Counted from the first letter of the stretch, positions 1-6,325 are shown. The stretch is DNA of 6,809 nt from Alistipes sp. (GCA_017391185.1 JAFOZN010000199.1:1-6809); one strand, 5' to 3'. Notes: generated from the sequence alone by a model not told the origin. Numbers and translations: made by a program.

Positions 1-890
1 CGTGGGTCATCCCAACCGCTGACCAAGCCCTCCTTTACGAGGATAAGCAAGTTTCGCTTACTCATCAGCGTGTAATTGAGGTTGAGCTTGTTGAACTCAT
101 ACTGACGTGGACGGTCTGTATCGAGATTCTCGCCACCCTTTACCCAATCTACAAACAAATCATATAGTGGACGGTGAGGCACGAACTCCAAAGTACACAA
201 CGAGTGTGTTACACCCTCGAAATAGTCACTCTGGCCGTGTGCGAAGTCGTACATAGGATATACCTTCCACTTGTCGCCCGTACGGTGGTGAGGATGATTT
301 ACAACGCGGTAGATGATCGGATCGCGGAAGTGCATGTTTGAACTTGCCATATCAATCTTGGCACGCAATACCATCTTGCCCTCCTCAATCTCGCCGTTTG
401 TCATCTTCATAAACAAATCGAGGTTCTCCTCTATAGGGCGATTGCGATATGGACTCTCTGTTCCAGCCTGAGTAGGAGTACCCTTCTGAGCCGCGATCTG
501 CTCTGACGACTGCTCGTCTATATAAGCCTTACCCTCCTTGATGAGGCGGATAGCAAAATCCCACAACTGCTGGAAATAGTCCGAAGCGTAATACTCATTT
601 CCCCATTGGAAACCGAGCCACTGGATATCCTCCTTGATGGCTTCAACATACTCCATATCCTCTTTGGTAGGGTTGGTGTCATCGAAACGAAGATTACATA
701 CACCACCATATTTGGCTGCTACGCCAAAGTCCAAGCAAATAGCCTTGGCGTGACCGATGTGCAGATAACCGTTAGGCTCTGGTGGGAATCGCGTCTGAAC
801 ACGTGTTTCACCCTTAGCCATCGCCTCCTCGATGATCTCCTCCACAAAGTTGAGCCTCTCTTTAGGCTCGTTAGTTTCGATGTTAGTCAT
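1..890 (-). CDS. glnS: Glutaminyl-tRNA synthetase (GlnRS), N-terminal 296 residues, 3' end outside window
   Basis: Cytoplasmic class I aminoacyl-tRNA synthetase that attaches glutamine to tRNA-Gln using ATP. Seen: translation from the ATG at 888-890 gives [16 protein letters not shown] with the HIGH signature at residues 44-47, [16 protein letters not shown] at 68-83, LRAKIDMAS at 175-183, THSLCTLEF at 228-236 and the KMSKS-equivalent LMSKR at 275-279. [18 protein letters not shown] and the MSKR variant are characteristic of GlnRS rather than bacterial GluRS, and the order matches E. coli GlnS (about 554 residues). The frame is open to the window edge, so the rest of the catalytic domain and the C-terminal anticodon-binding beta-barrels are missing. 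The start gives the normal short extension before the Rossmann fold. It lies 23 bases downstream of the envelope-protein gene and has no clear promoter of its own, so it is probably co-transcribed with it. GlnRS implies direct charging of tRNA-Gln rather than sole reliance on GatCAB amidation. Confidence 0.97.
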   Translation of the reverse strand, partial: MTNIETNEPKERLNFVEEIIEEAMAKGETRVQTRFPPEPNGYLHIGHAKAICLDFGVAAKYGGVCNLRFDDTNPTKEDMEYVEAIKEDIQWLGFQWGNEYYASDYFQQLWDFAIRLIKEGKAYIDEQSSEQIAAQKGTPTQAGTESPYRNRPIEENLDLFMKMTNGEIEEGKMVLRAKIDMASSNMHFRDPIIYRVVNHPHHRTGDKWKVYPMYDFAHGQSDYFEGVTHSLCTLEFVPHRPLYDLFVDWVKGGENLDTDRPRQYEFNKLNLNYTLMSKRNLLILVKEGLVSGWDDP

Positions 891-894
891 AAAT

Positions 895-909
895 ATAAAT
901 CTGATTTAT
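895..909. repeat. 15-base odd palindrome just upstream of glnS
   Basis: ATAAATC-T-GATTTAT is a perfect inverted repeat with 7-base arms and one central base. It fills most of the 23-base gap between the upstream stop codon and the glnS ATG. As RNA it could only form a weak AT-rich 6-bp hairpin with a 3-base loop. It might be an operator-like site or chance in AT-rich spacer; no function is claimed. Confidence 0.35.
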
Positions 910-913
910 GTTA

Positions 914-2011
914 TTATTTCTTCTTAGTCAATCTTATATCCTTGAGTAATTTTACGCTGAGTTGCACCACCTGTTTGGTACCCCATTTATAACCATCATT
1001 CTGCAAAGCGATGTAGGCGTTGACACTGACCGTCTGGTTGAAGAATGAGTTGGCGTAACCGATTTCGGTCGAGTTGTATATACCGCCTTCTGTGCCAAAG
1101 AATCTCTCGCCAGCATATAGATCCGAACCATAGCCCATCTCAAAACCTCGATGCTTAGAGTGGGAATAGTAGGGTTGTAGATTGTCCCCGAAATATATCT
1201 GCTCATCGATATATACTCCCCATTTCGAGATTTTGGCCTCCAGCATGGCTCCGCGGGGTGTACGCATCGACTGTTCTACACTACGATCACGTTGCATAGT
1301 CTGTATGTAGTGTAACTTGAGGTCGAAATCGGCCCATGCATTAAATCTCGTACCAAGAAATGGATTTATAATGATGTTATCTACCACGCAACCCTGAATC
1401 TGCTCGCTACCAGCATAATGGAAGAGTTGTAGGGCATAACCTGCATAAAATCGCTTGTGATATCTATCCAGATAGTAGCGTCCCGAAGATAGAATACGGA
1501 ACTTTTCTCTGGAATGGTAGCTGAACATTCCACACCAATCTATCGAAAGTTCGGCATGAGCTCTATTGCCGATATATTGCCCCATGAAACCCTGCACGCG
1601 GTTGTCATAGAAACGTGTCGAGTCGCTGAGGAATATATCCGAATAGTCGCCAATCATCTCCTCTCGAGAGAATATGCCAGCATGGGCTCTGACCTTGGGC
1701 GCTGAGAAACGATAATATATCTGAGGGCGCACCTTGTCAAATGCCACGTTGTTTTGTCCGAAATTGGAGAGCATGTCGATGGCCACCATAAGTTGATTCT
1801 TCTCTTCCCACTCCAACCCAATCTTGGGGGTAAGGCGCGAGGAGAAGAGTGTTTGTGACTCTCCGATCTGCATGCCAGAGTATTCGCTGTTGTAGAAGTA
1901 TGTGTCAAAATCTACTCCTGCAAGTAACCTTGCGGAGTCCTGTGCCGATAGTTTGCTCATAGGGAGCATGAGGCATAGGGCCAAAAGCAGATATATTTTA
2001 ATGCGACTCAT
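914..2011 (-). CDS. Predicted secreted, probable outer-membrane beta-barrel protein of unknown function
   Basis: I do not recognise a characterised family. Seen: 365 residues beginning MSRIKIYLLLALCLML, a charged n-region and a hydrophobic core, with a likely signal peptidase I site after LSA (residue 23) and Gln at +1, common in Bacteroidota. There is no cysteine lipobox, so it should not be a lipoprotein. The mature part is rich in Tyr, Phe and Trp, with many short alternating polar/hydrophobic stretches, for example KVRPQIYYRF (93-102), AHAELSIDW (151-159), RFYAGYALQLFHYAG (187-201) and TVSVNAYIAL (327-336). This is what antiparallel transmembrane beta-strands look like. The block SREEMIGDYSDIFLSDS (115-131) and REKFRILSSGRYY (168-180) are the most motif-like parts. 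The C-terminus ends in LTKKK after the hydrophobic VVQLSVKLL, so it lacks the terminal aromatic residue of a classical barrel signal. It is followed 23 bases later by glnS. Outer-membrane location is inference; a periplasmic beta-rich protein is the alternative. Confidence 0.8.
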   Translation of the reverse strand: MSRIKIYLLLALCLMLPMSKLSAQDSARLLAGVDFDTYFYNSEYSGMQIGESQTLFSSRLTPKIGLEWEEKNQLMVAIDMLSNFGQNNVAFDKVRPQIYYRFSAPKVRAHAGIFSREEMIGDYSDIFLSDSTRFYDNRVQGFMGQYIGNRAHAELSIDWCGMFSYHSREKFRILSSGRYYLDRYHKRFYAGYALQLFHYAGSEQIQGCVVDNIIINPFLGTRFNAWADFDLKLHYIQTMQRDRSVEQSMRTPRGAMLEAKISKWGVYIDEQIYFGDNLQPYYSHSKHRGFEMGYGSDLYAGERFFGTEGGIYNSTEIGYANSFFNQTVSVNAYIALQNDGYKWGTKQVVQLSVKLLKDIRLTKKK

Positions 2012-2038
2012 CTTCTATCTAAAATTGTATATAATACG

Positions 2039-2046
2039 CAAAGTTA
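2039..2046 (-). promoter_or_regulatory. Candidate Bacteroidota -7 element for the envelope protein-glnS unit
   Basis: The minus strand reads TAACTTTG, an exact match to TAnnTTTG, ending 27 bases before the ATG at 2011. No TTTG is found 19-21 bases upstream (the positions read AACA, TAAC or ATAA), so the -33 element is missing or degenerate. The call rests on one motif in an AT-rich spacer. Confidence 0.5.
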
Positions 2047-2068
2047 ATGCTTTTTATGAAAATTATGT

Positions 2069-2076
2069 TATATTTG
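2069..2076 (+). promoter_or_regulatory. Candidate Bacteroidota -7 element for the TrmH-family gene
   Basis: TATATTTG matches TAnnTTTG exactly and ends 19 bases before the ATG at 2096, which would leave a very short 5' leader. A good TTTG -33 element is not visible at the expected spacing. It faces the candidate -7 element for the divergent gene, with 22 bases between the two. Confidence 0.5.
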
Positions 2077-2095
2077 TATGGTAAAAAGATGAGAA

Positions 2096-2641
2096 ATGAG
2101 AAAAATTACTAATCAAGAGCTTAACCGACCAACTGCCGATGAGTTTGCTGCGATGGGACGTATCCCCGTTGTTGTGGTGTTGGACAATGTGCGTTCGGCA
2201 CAAAATATCGGTGCATTTTTCCGTACTGGTGATGCTTTTGCTATCGAGCGAGTAGCTTTGTGTGGTATTACCGCTACTCCTCCTTCGCGCGATATTCACA
2301 AATCTGCCTTAGGTGCAGAACTTACCGTTAGATGGGATTATTACCCCACTACGGCTGAGTGTGTAGCAGAGTTGAAGGCTCAAGGTTATCGTACTCTTGC
2401 CATCGAGCAGGTCGAGGGGGCTGTGATGCTCGATAATCTGGAGGTTGATACAACCCAAAAGTATGCCTTGGTTTTCGGTAACGAAGTAGAGGGTGTAGAT
2501 CAGGCTGTGGTGGATATGTGTGATGGCGCCATAGAGATCCCTCAAGTGGGTACAAAGCACTCTGTAAATGTCTCAGTTGCGGGCGGTATTGTGATGTGGG
2601 AGTTCTTTACTGCTTTGCGCAATTTGTTACAAAAGGAGTAG
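2096..2641 (+). CDS. TrmH/SpoU-family RNA ribose 2'-O-methyltransferase (SPOUT fold)
   Basis: Uses S-adenosylmethionine to methylate a ribose 2'-OH in tRNA or rRNA; the target nucleotide cannot be read from the sequence. Seen in 181 residues: SPOUT motif 1 as LDNVRSAQNIGAFFRT (29-44) with N37 and the probable catalytic Arg R43; motif 2 as ALVFGNEVEGV (124-134), the GNE signature; motif 3 as IEIPQVGTKHSVNVSVAGG (146-164), corresponding to the IP..G...SLNVSVA block that closes the knot and binds cofactor. The protein is essentially one SpoU domain. It lacks the L30e-like N-terminal domain of RlmB and the extra regions of E. coli TrmH (about 229 residues). SVN replaces the more usual SLN in motif 3. 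The start at 2096 has no strong ribosome binding site, normal in this phylum. It opens the plus-strand gene run; panB follows 112 bases later with its own promoter. The family call is firm; the tRNA Gm18 role is only one possibility. Confidence 0.93.
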   Translation: MRKITNQELNRPTADEFAAMGRIPVVVVLDNVRSAQNIGAFFRTGDAFAIERVALCGITATPPSRDIHKSALGAELTVRWDYYPTTAECVAELKAQGYRTLAIEQVEGAVMLDNLEVDTTQKYALVFGNEVEGVDQAVVDMCDGAIEIPQVGTKHSVNVSVAGGIVMWEFFTALRNLLQKE

Positions 2642-2655
2642 ATTATCTAGGAAAA

Positions 2656-2687
2656 TTTGTTTTACCCATAAATCTTGCCTACATTTG
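2656..2687 (+). promoter_or_regulatory. Bacteroidota housekeeping promoter upstream of panB
   Basis: TTTG at 2656-2659, a spacer of exactly 20 bases, and TACATTTG at 2680-2687 give a full match to TTTG-N(19-21)-TAnnTTTG. Transcription would start near 2692-2695, leaving a leader of about 60 bases before the panB ATG. It is the best promoter in the window and separates panB and the following gene from the TrmH-family gene, although read-through from upstream is possible because no terminator lies between. Confidence 0.72.
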
Positions 2688-2739
2688 CTACGATAAACAA
2701 CTTAATGTAGAGAATATGCCCCTAAAGGGCTTAGTAAAC

Positions 2740-2745
2740 AAAGGA
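2740..2745 (+). promoter_or_regulatory. Ribosome binding site of panB
   Basis: AAAGGA lies 8 bases before the ATG at 2754. It is one of the few recognisable Shine-Dalgarno-like sites in this window and supports this start codon. Confidence 0.5.
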
Positions 2746-2753
2746 ATAAGAAA

Positions 2754-3569
2754 ATGTCAGTAACAGGAGCAGTCAGAGCCGTTACGACTCTGCGTTTAAC
2801 AGAAATGAAGCAGCGTGGCGAGAAGATCGCTATGCTCACCTCATACGACTATTCAACAGCCAAGATTGTAGATGCCGCAGGTGTGGATGTTATCCTTGTG
2901 GGAGATTCTGCCGCAAATGTGATGGCGGGTTATGAGACCACATTGCCTATCACGCTCGATAATATGATCTACCATGCTAAATCTGTTGTCAGAGGTGTGA
3001 ATCGTGCGTTGGTGGTTGTTGATTTGCCTTTCGGAACGTATCAGGGTAACTCTAAGGTGGCTTTGGATTCAGCCATCCGTATCATGAAGGAGACTGAGGC
3101 CGATGCTGTCAAGATGGAGGGCGGCGAAGAGATTTTGGAATCTATTGAGCGTATCATATCAGCAGGAATCCCAGTAATGGGCCATTTGGGCCTTACTCCC
3201 CAGTCAATCCACAAGTTCGGCACATATAATGTAAGAGCCAAGGAGCAGGCTGAGGCCGATAAGTTGGCACATGATGCCAAATTGTTGGAGCAAGCGGGTT
3301 GCTTTGCCATAGTGTTGGAGAAGATTCCAGCATCGTTGGCAGAGCGAGTATCTGAGTCGTTGCATATCCCTACCATCGGTATCGGAGCAGGACGCGGTTG
3401 TGATGGACAGGTGCTTGTGGTACACGATATGTTGGGCATCAACAAGGATTTCTCTCCACGTTTCTTGCGCCGTTATGCTGATTTGCATACCATCATGACT
3501 CAGGCTTTGGAGAATTATGTCAGCGATGTGAAGAGTCGCGATTTCCCTAACGAGACGGAGCAGTATTAG
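2754..3569 (+). CDS. panB: 3-methyl-2-oxobutanoate hydroxymethyltransferase (ketopantoate hydroxymethyltransferase)
   Basis: First committed step of pantothenate, hence coenzyme A, synthesis: it transfers a one-carbon unit from 5,10-methylene-tetrahydrofolate to 2-oxoisovalerate to give ketopantoate, in the cytoplasm. Seen in 271 residues (family about 264): [19 protein letters not shown] (27-45); [14 protein letters not shown] (47-60) with metal ligand D51; VVDLPFGTY (88-96) with metal ligand D90; AVKMEGGEE (118-126) with K120 and metal ligand E122; [11 protein letters not shown] (141-151); the catalytic-base region IVLEKIP (186-192) with E189; and the substrate/folate loop [14 protein letters not shown] (209-222). 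Residue roles are assigned by alignment from memory with E. coli PanB (D45, D84, E114, E181). All expected catalytic positions are present, so the enzyme should be active. The other pantothenate genes (panC, panD, panE) are not adjacent. It has its own promoter and is followed 21 bases later by a GT2 gene, probably co-transcribed. Confidence 0.98.
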   Translation: MSVTGAVRAVTTLRLTEMKQRGEKIAMLTSYDYSTAKIVDAAGVDVILVGDSAANVMAGYETTLPITLDNMIYHAKSVVRGVNRALVVVDLPFGTYQGNSKVALDSAIRIMKETEADAVKMEGGEEILESIERIISAGIPVMGHLGLTPQSIHKFGTYNVRAKEQAEADKLAHDAKLLEQAGCFAIVLEKIPASLAERVSESLHIPTIGIGAGRGCDGQVLVVHDMLGINKDFSPRFLRRYADLHTIMTQALENYVSDVKSRDFPNETEQY

Positions 3570-3590
3570 TATTTTTTAGCAGACTCTACG

Positions 3591-4310
3591 ATGCGTAAAT
3601 TAATAGTCATACCCACCTATAACGAGATAGATAATATCTCGGCTATGATCGACAAGGTCTTCTCTTTGGAAGAGGAGTTTGAATTGTTGGTAATAGATGA
3701 TGGCTCGCCCGATGGTACTGCCGATGTGGTAAAAAGACGTCAGGCGGAGTTTCCTGAGCGTCTGCACCTTATCCAACGTGAAGGTAAGTTGGGTTTGGGT
3801 ACGGCATATCTGAGAGCCTTTAGATGGGCTTTGGAGCGTGATTATGATTATCTCTTTGAGCTTGATTGTGACTTCTCGCATAACCCCGATGATTTGTCTC
3901 GATTGTACGCTGCGGCGTTGGAGGGTAATGATGTGGTCATCGGCTCGCGATATATCAAGGGCGTGAATGTGGTTAATTGGCCTATGTCTCGTTTGTTGAT
4001 GTCGTATTTCGCATCGAAATATGTTCGCTTGATAACTCGTATGCCTGTGAAAGATGCTACGGCAGGTTTTGTCTGCTACTCTCGTAAGGCGTTGGAGACT
4101 ATTGACTTGGATCGTATCGAGATGAATGGCTATGGTTTCCAGATTGAGATGAAATATACTGCTTGGCGATTGGGGATGAAGATTAAAGAGGTCTCAATCG
4201 TATTTACCGAGCGTCAGGAGGGAGCTTCGAAGATGAGTGGTGGAATCTTTGGTGAGGCTTTCTTCGGCGTGATGAAGTTGCCCTTTAGGCGCATCAAAGC
4301 GAGGAGATAG
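3591..4310 (+). CDS. Polyprenol-phosphate mannose synthase-like glycosyltransferase (GT2, DPM1 type)
   Basis: Likely transfers a sugar, typically mannose from GDP-mannose, to a polyprenyl phosphate on the cytoplasmic face of the inner membrane, making a lipid-linked donor for glycosylation outside the cytoplasm. Seen in 239 residues: VIPTYNEIDNI (6-16), the nucleotide-binding LLVIDDGSPDGTADVV (32-47) with D36/D37, KLGLGTAYLRAF (66-77), the metal-binding DCD at 92-94 within FELDCDFSHNPDDL, VVIGSRYIKG (115-124), VKDATAGFVCYSRKAL (153-168), GYGFQIEMKY (180-189) and the acceptor/phosphate loop TERQEGASKM (206-215) with R208 and K214. This order matches human DPM1 (260 residues). Like it, the protein has no C-terminal transmembrane domain or GtrA-like region. 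It starts 21 bases after panB and ends just before a terminator, so it should be the last gene of that unit. The exact sugar is inferred; glucose or an N-acetylhexosamine cannot be excluded. Confidence 0.92.
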   Translation: MRKLIVIPTYNEIDNISAMIDKVFSLEEEFELLVIDDGSPDGTADVVKRRQAEFPERLHLIQREGKLGLGTAYLRAFRWALERDYDYLFELDCDFSHNPDDLSRLYAAALEGNDVVIGSRYIKGVNVVNWPMSRLLMSYFASKYVRLITRMPVKDATAGFVCYSRKALETIDLDRIEMNGYGFQIEMKYTAWRLGMKIKEVSIVFTERQEGASKMSGGIFGEAFFGVMKLPFRRIKARR

Positions 4311-4326
4311 ATTATTTATAAGGGAT

Positions 4327-4370
4327 AAACAATGGGGCAAATCAGTTAGATTTACCCCATTGTTTTATAT
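4327..4370. terminator. Bidirectional intrinsic terminator between convergent operons
   Basis: Arms at 4327-4342 and 4350-4365 pair over 16 positions around the 7-base loop CAGTTAG. The core AAACAATGGGG (4327-4337) pairs perfectly with CCCCATTGTTT (4355-4365), and AAAT (4339-4342) with ATTT (4350-4353). The only defect is C4338 opposite A4354. On the minus-strand RNA the same position is a G-U wobble, so that hairpin is fully paired. A TTTT run (4363-4366) followed by ATAT is the plus-strand U tract; the minus strand has only the UUU of its arm followed by AUCCC. The arm overlaps the stop codon of the minus-strand GT2 gene by one base. It lies 16 bases after the plus-strand stop. Confidence 0.85.
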
Positions 4371-5378
4371 CATCTTCCCGAAATGTCGGCGGAATATGTA
4401 GCGAAGAACTATTGAGCCTCCGTAGATCATCTCTGATTCGCTATTGACTTTGGAACGTACCTCTTTGCGTTTGGCGGATAAAGTCTTGTGTAACAAGATA
4501 AAATCTCTATACGCTAAGAGTGTCGCTTTAGCGAGCGAAAATTCACCCTTCAAAAGATAAATTCCGACCGAGATCATGTCGCACACGGGCCTGAGCACAG
4601 CGACCAATGCCCTCTGCCAAGAGGGAGAGCATTTAAAGAGCATCGAAAGATTGTTGCGATAATTCAAGTATAGTTTGCGAGGTGATTCGTTGGGCAGAGT
4701 TCCACCGCCTAAATGATATACTACACTTCGGGGCTCTACCATGATCTTATATCCAGCAAGTTGCATTCTCCAGCAGAGATCAATCTCCTCCATGTGAGCG
4801 AAAAAATCGGCATCGAAGCCCCCTAAGCGTCTGAATACTTCGGCGCGACAACACAGTGCAGCTCCACTTGCCCAAAAGACCTCTCGTTTGGTGTCATATT
4901 GTCCCTGATCTTGCTCTATGGTAGAGAGTATGCGCCCTCGACAAAATGGATACCCCAACACATCGATAAATCCGCCTGCAGCGCCTGCATACTCAAACTC
5001 AGTGGGTTTGCTTACAGATAGGATCTTAGGTGCTACGGCTGCCACTTTGGGCTGGTTGGTTAGTGTCGCCACAAGTGGTTCGAGCCATCCTGCAGTCACC
5101 TCTACATCGGAGTTGAGCAAAACGAAGCACTCGGCATCAACCTCCCTTAAGGCTCGGTTGTATCCCCCCGCGAAGCCGTAATTTTGATCCATAATTAGAG
5201 TCTCGACTCGGCCAAATTGTGCCTCTTTGGAGAGTAACTCTAACGAAGAATCTGTAGAGCCATTGTCTGCAACGATGATTCTCACCTCTTGGGGTGTATG
5301 TTCCACCACCGAAGGCAGAAAGCGTTTGAGGTGCTCTGCTCCGTTATAATTGAGTATGACTACTGCTGTTTTGATCAT
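4365..5378 (-). CDS. GT2 family glycosyltransferase, WbbL/rhamnosyltransferase-like
   Basis: Probably adds a sugar from a nucleotide donor to a cell-surface glycan such as LPS core or O-antigen, at the inner face of the cytoplasmic membrane. Seen in 337 residues: AVVILNYNGAEHL (5-17), IIVADNGSTDSSLELL (34-49), DQNYGFAGGYNRAL (64-77), the DxD-equivalent LLNSDVEV (87-94), the VFWASGAALCCRAEVF stretch (167-182), FFAHMEEIDLCWRMQLAGY (192-210) with the acidic pair expected to hold the catalytic base, and YHLGGGT (221-227). This is the COG1216 pattern (rhamnosyltransferases and relatives). Residues 256-277 are hydrophobic and may contact the membrane. The frame is open to an ATG at 5441, but the start at 5378 is preferred: MIKTAVVILNYNG is the normal beginning of the fold, and this ATG overlaps the upstream stop as ATGA, which suggests translational coupling. 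The donor and acceptor sugars are unknown. Confidence 0.92.
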   Translation of the reverse strand: MIKTAVVILNYNGAEHLKRFLPSVVEHTPQEVRIIVADNGSTDSSLELLSKEAQFGRVETLIMDQNYGFAGGYNRALREVDAECFVLLNSDVEVTAGWLEPLVATLTNQPKVAAVAPKILSVSKPTEFEYAGAAGGFIDVLGYPFCRGRILSTIEQDQGQYDTKREVFWASGAALCCRAEVFRRLGGFDADFFAHMEEIDLCWRMQLAGYKIMVEPRSVVYHLGGGTLPNESPRKLYLNYRNNLSMLFKCSPSWQRALVAVLRPVCDMISVGIYLLKGEFSLAKATLLAYRDFILLHKTLSAKRKEVRSKVNSESEMIYGGSIVLRYIFRRHFGKMI

Positions 5379-6298
5379 ATCTTCTGAGATAGTAATTCCT
5401 GTGGTGGGGTATGCTTCCAACGGCGGTGCGACCACATCCACATATGAGGATTGGCGTTGATATCACGCTCCAACAAACGCACATATCGTTCCATAATTAC
5501 ATTTGGCCCGACCTGCTCGACTCCATCGTATATCATAGTATATTCACCCTTGTAGTGTCCATCTTTGATCTTGTATGGGGTGAAATAGAATACGGGTAAT
5601 TTGTATTTTAGTGCGATAACCTCAGCTCCGTCATAAAATGCTGACCATTGGTGCAGAAATCTATGCCAATAGAGATTGGGGCGATATGCGGGATTCTGAT
5701 CCGAGATAAGTCCCAGGATCATTGGATTTTTGTCCTTGTTTTGGAGGAAATAGCGCATCGTTGCGTTAATGTCGATGAGCTTGGAGTTGGTGCGGCGGCG
5801 GATACGCTTCATCAGCTCCTCCATCAACTCATTCTCCAACTTGTGATACACTCCCACCAATTCATGACGCCTAAAGATAAGTCCCATCATGATGCATGCC
5901 TCCCAAGGACCATAGTGCGCTGTCATAAAGATAGCGTTGCCATCACCCAAATTTTTGTCAGTCTCCTCGGCATTGATTACCTCCAGTCGCTCCAACATTG
6001 TCTCATCGCTGACTCCCGACTGACTCAGTATGCTCACAATCTGCTCCGAGAGATTGAGATATGAATCTTTGCAGATCTGATATAACTCACCCTCGCTCTT
6101 GTCGGGGAAAGAGTTTCTTAGGTTCTGCATTATCACTTTTCTGCGGTAGCGGAGAATATAGCAGAGCAACCAATATATCAGATACTTAAAGAAGCCATAC
6201 CTTACAAAGTGGGGTAGTATGGCAAATCCTCGACATAGTAACCATAGGAGTTCGAGGCATATTTTCTGCCAAAAATTCAGTTTTTGTGTGCTCTTCAT
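5375..6298 (-). CDS. lpxL: Lipid A biosynthesis acyltransferase, LpxL/HtrB family
   Basis: Inner-membrane enzyme that adds a secondary acyl chain to a lipid A precursor, normally from acyl-ACP, late in the Raetz pathway. Seen in 307 residues, a usual length for the family: a hydrophobic N-terminus with likely membrane-anchoring stretches around 14-30 and 36-50; the HX4E catalytic motif in MTAHYGPWE (125-133), H128 and E133; VYHKLENELMEELM (150-163); LISDQNPAY (197-205), the conserved DQ block; the WHRFLHQWSAFYDGAEVIAL region (211-230), which corresponds to the family's F-G...A...P-A block; and MWMWSHRRWK (286-295), the C-terminal W-x-HRRWK signature. The start lies 19 bases after the rsmI stop and the gene ends in an ATGA overlap with the glycosyltransferase gene, so the three form one operon. 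The lpxL symbol is a family label: which lipid A position is acylated, and with which fatty acid, cannot be told. A related surface-lipid acyltransferase is an alternative. Confidence 0.93.
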   Translation of the reverse strand: MKSTQKLNFWQKICLELLWLLCRGFAILPHFVRYGFFKYLIYWLLCYILRYRRKVIMQNLRNSFPDKSEGELYQICKDSYLNLSEQIVSILSQSGVSDETMLERLEVINAEETDKNLGDGNAIFMTAHYGPWEACIMMGLIFRRHELVGVYHKLENELMEELMKRIRRRTNSKLIDINATMRYFLQNKDKNPMILGLISDQNPAYRPNLYWHRFLHQWSAFYDGAEVIALKYKLPVFYFTPYKIKDGHYKGEYTMIYDGVEQVGPNVIMERYVRLLERDINANPHMWMWSHRRWKHTPPQELLSQKI

Positions 6299-6310
6299 CG
6301 TTTGGGGCTT

Positions 6311-6325
6311 AAGAGTATTACTCTT
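6311..6325. repeat. 15-base odd palindrome across the rsmI stop codon
   Basis: AAGAGTA-T-TACTCTT is a perfect inverted repeat with 7-base arms and one central base, covering the rsmI stop codon (6318-6320). In RNA it could form a weak 6-bp hairpin with a 3-base loop and no U tract, so it is not a convincing terminator. It could be chance. Confidence 0.35.

Noticed and set aside
1..890. Glutamyl-tRNA synthetase (gltX) as an alternative identity
   Set aside because: The [18 protein letters not shown] and LMSKR motifs and near-continuous similarity to E. coli GlnS as remembered fit GlnRS; bacterial GluRS has a different KMSKS context and tRNA-binding region.
606..992. 128-codon open frame on the plus strand across glnS and the end of the envelope-protein gene
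   Set aside because: It is antisense to well-supported coding sequence and has no motif, ribosome site or promoter.
2089..2112. Seven-codon micro-frame (MRNEKNY) overlapping the start of the TrmH-family gene, with ATGAGAA repeated in tandem at 2089-2102
   Set aside because: It could be read as a leader peptide, but it has no ribosome site, no attenuator follows, and short ATG frames are common in AT-rich leaders.
2718..2730. Small hairpin GCCC-CTAAA-GGGC in the panB leader
   Set aside because: A 4-bp stem in a leader of about 60 bases is too short to be a riboswitch or terminator, and no known aptamer pattern is visible.
3041..3445. 134-codon open frame on the minus strand, antisense to panB
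   Set aside because: panB is certain on the plus strand. The antisense translation is rich in Ser, Pro, Ala and Cys with no family motif, as expected of a shadow frame.
5648..6064. 138-codon open frame on the plus strand, antisense to the lipid A-type acyltransferase
   Set aside because: It runs opposite a gene with clear HX4E and HRRWK motifs and encodes a His- and Leu-rich sequence without recognisable domains or a promoter.
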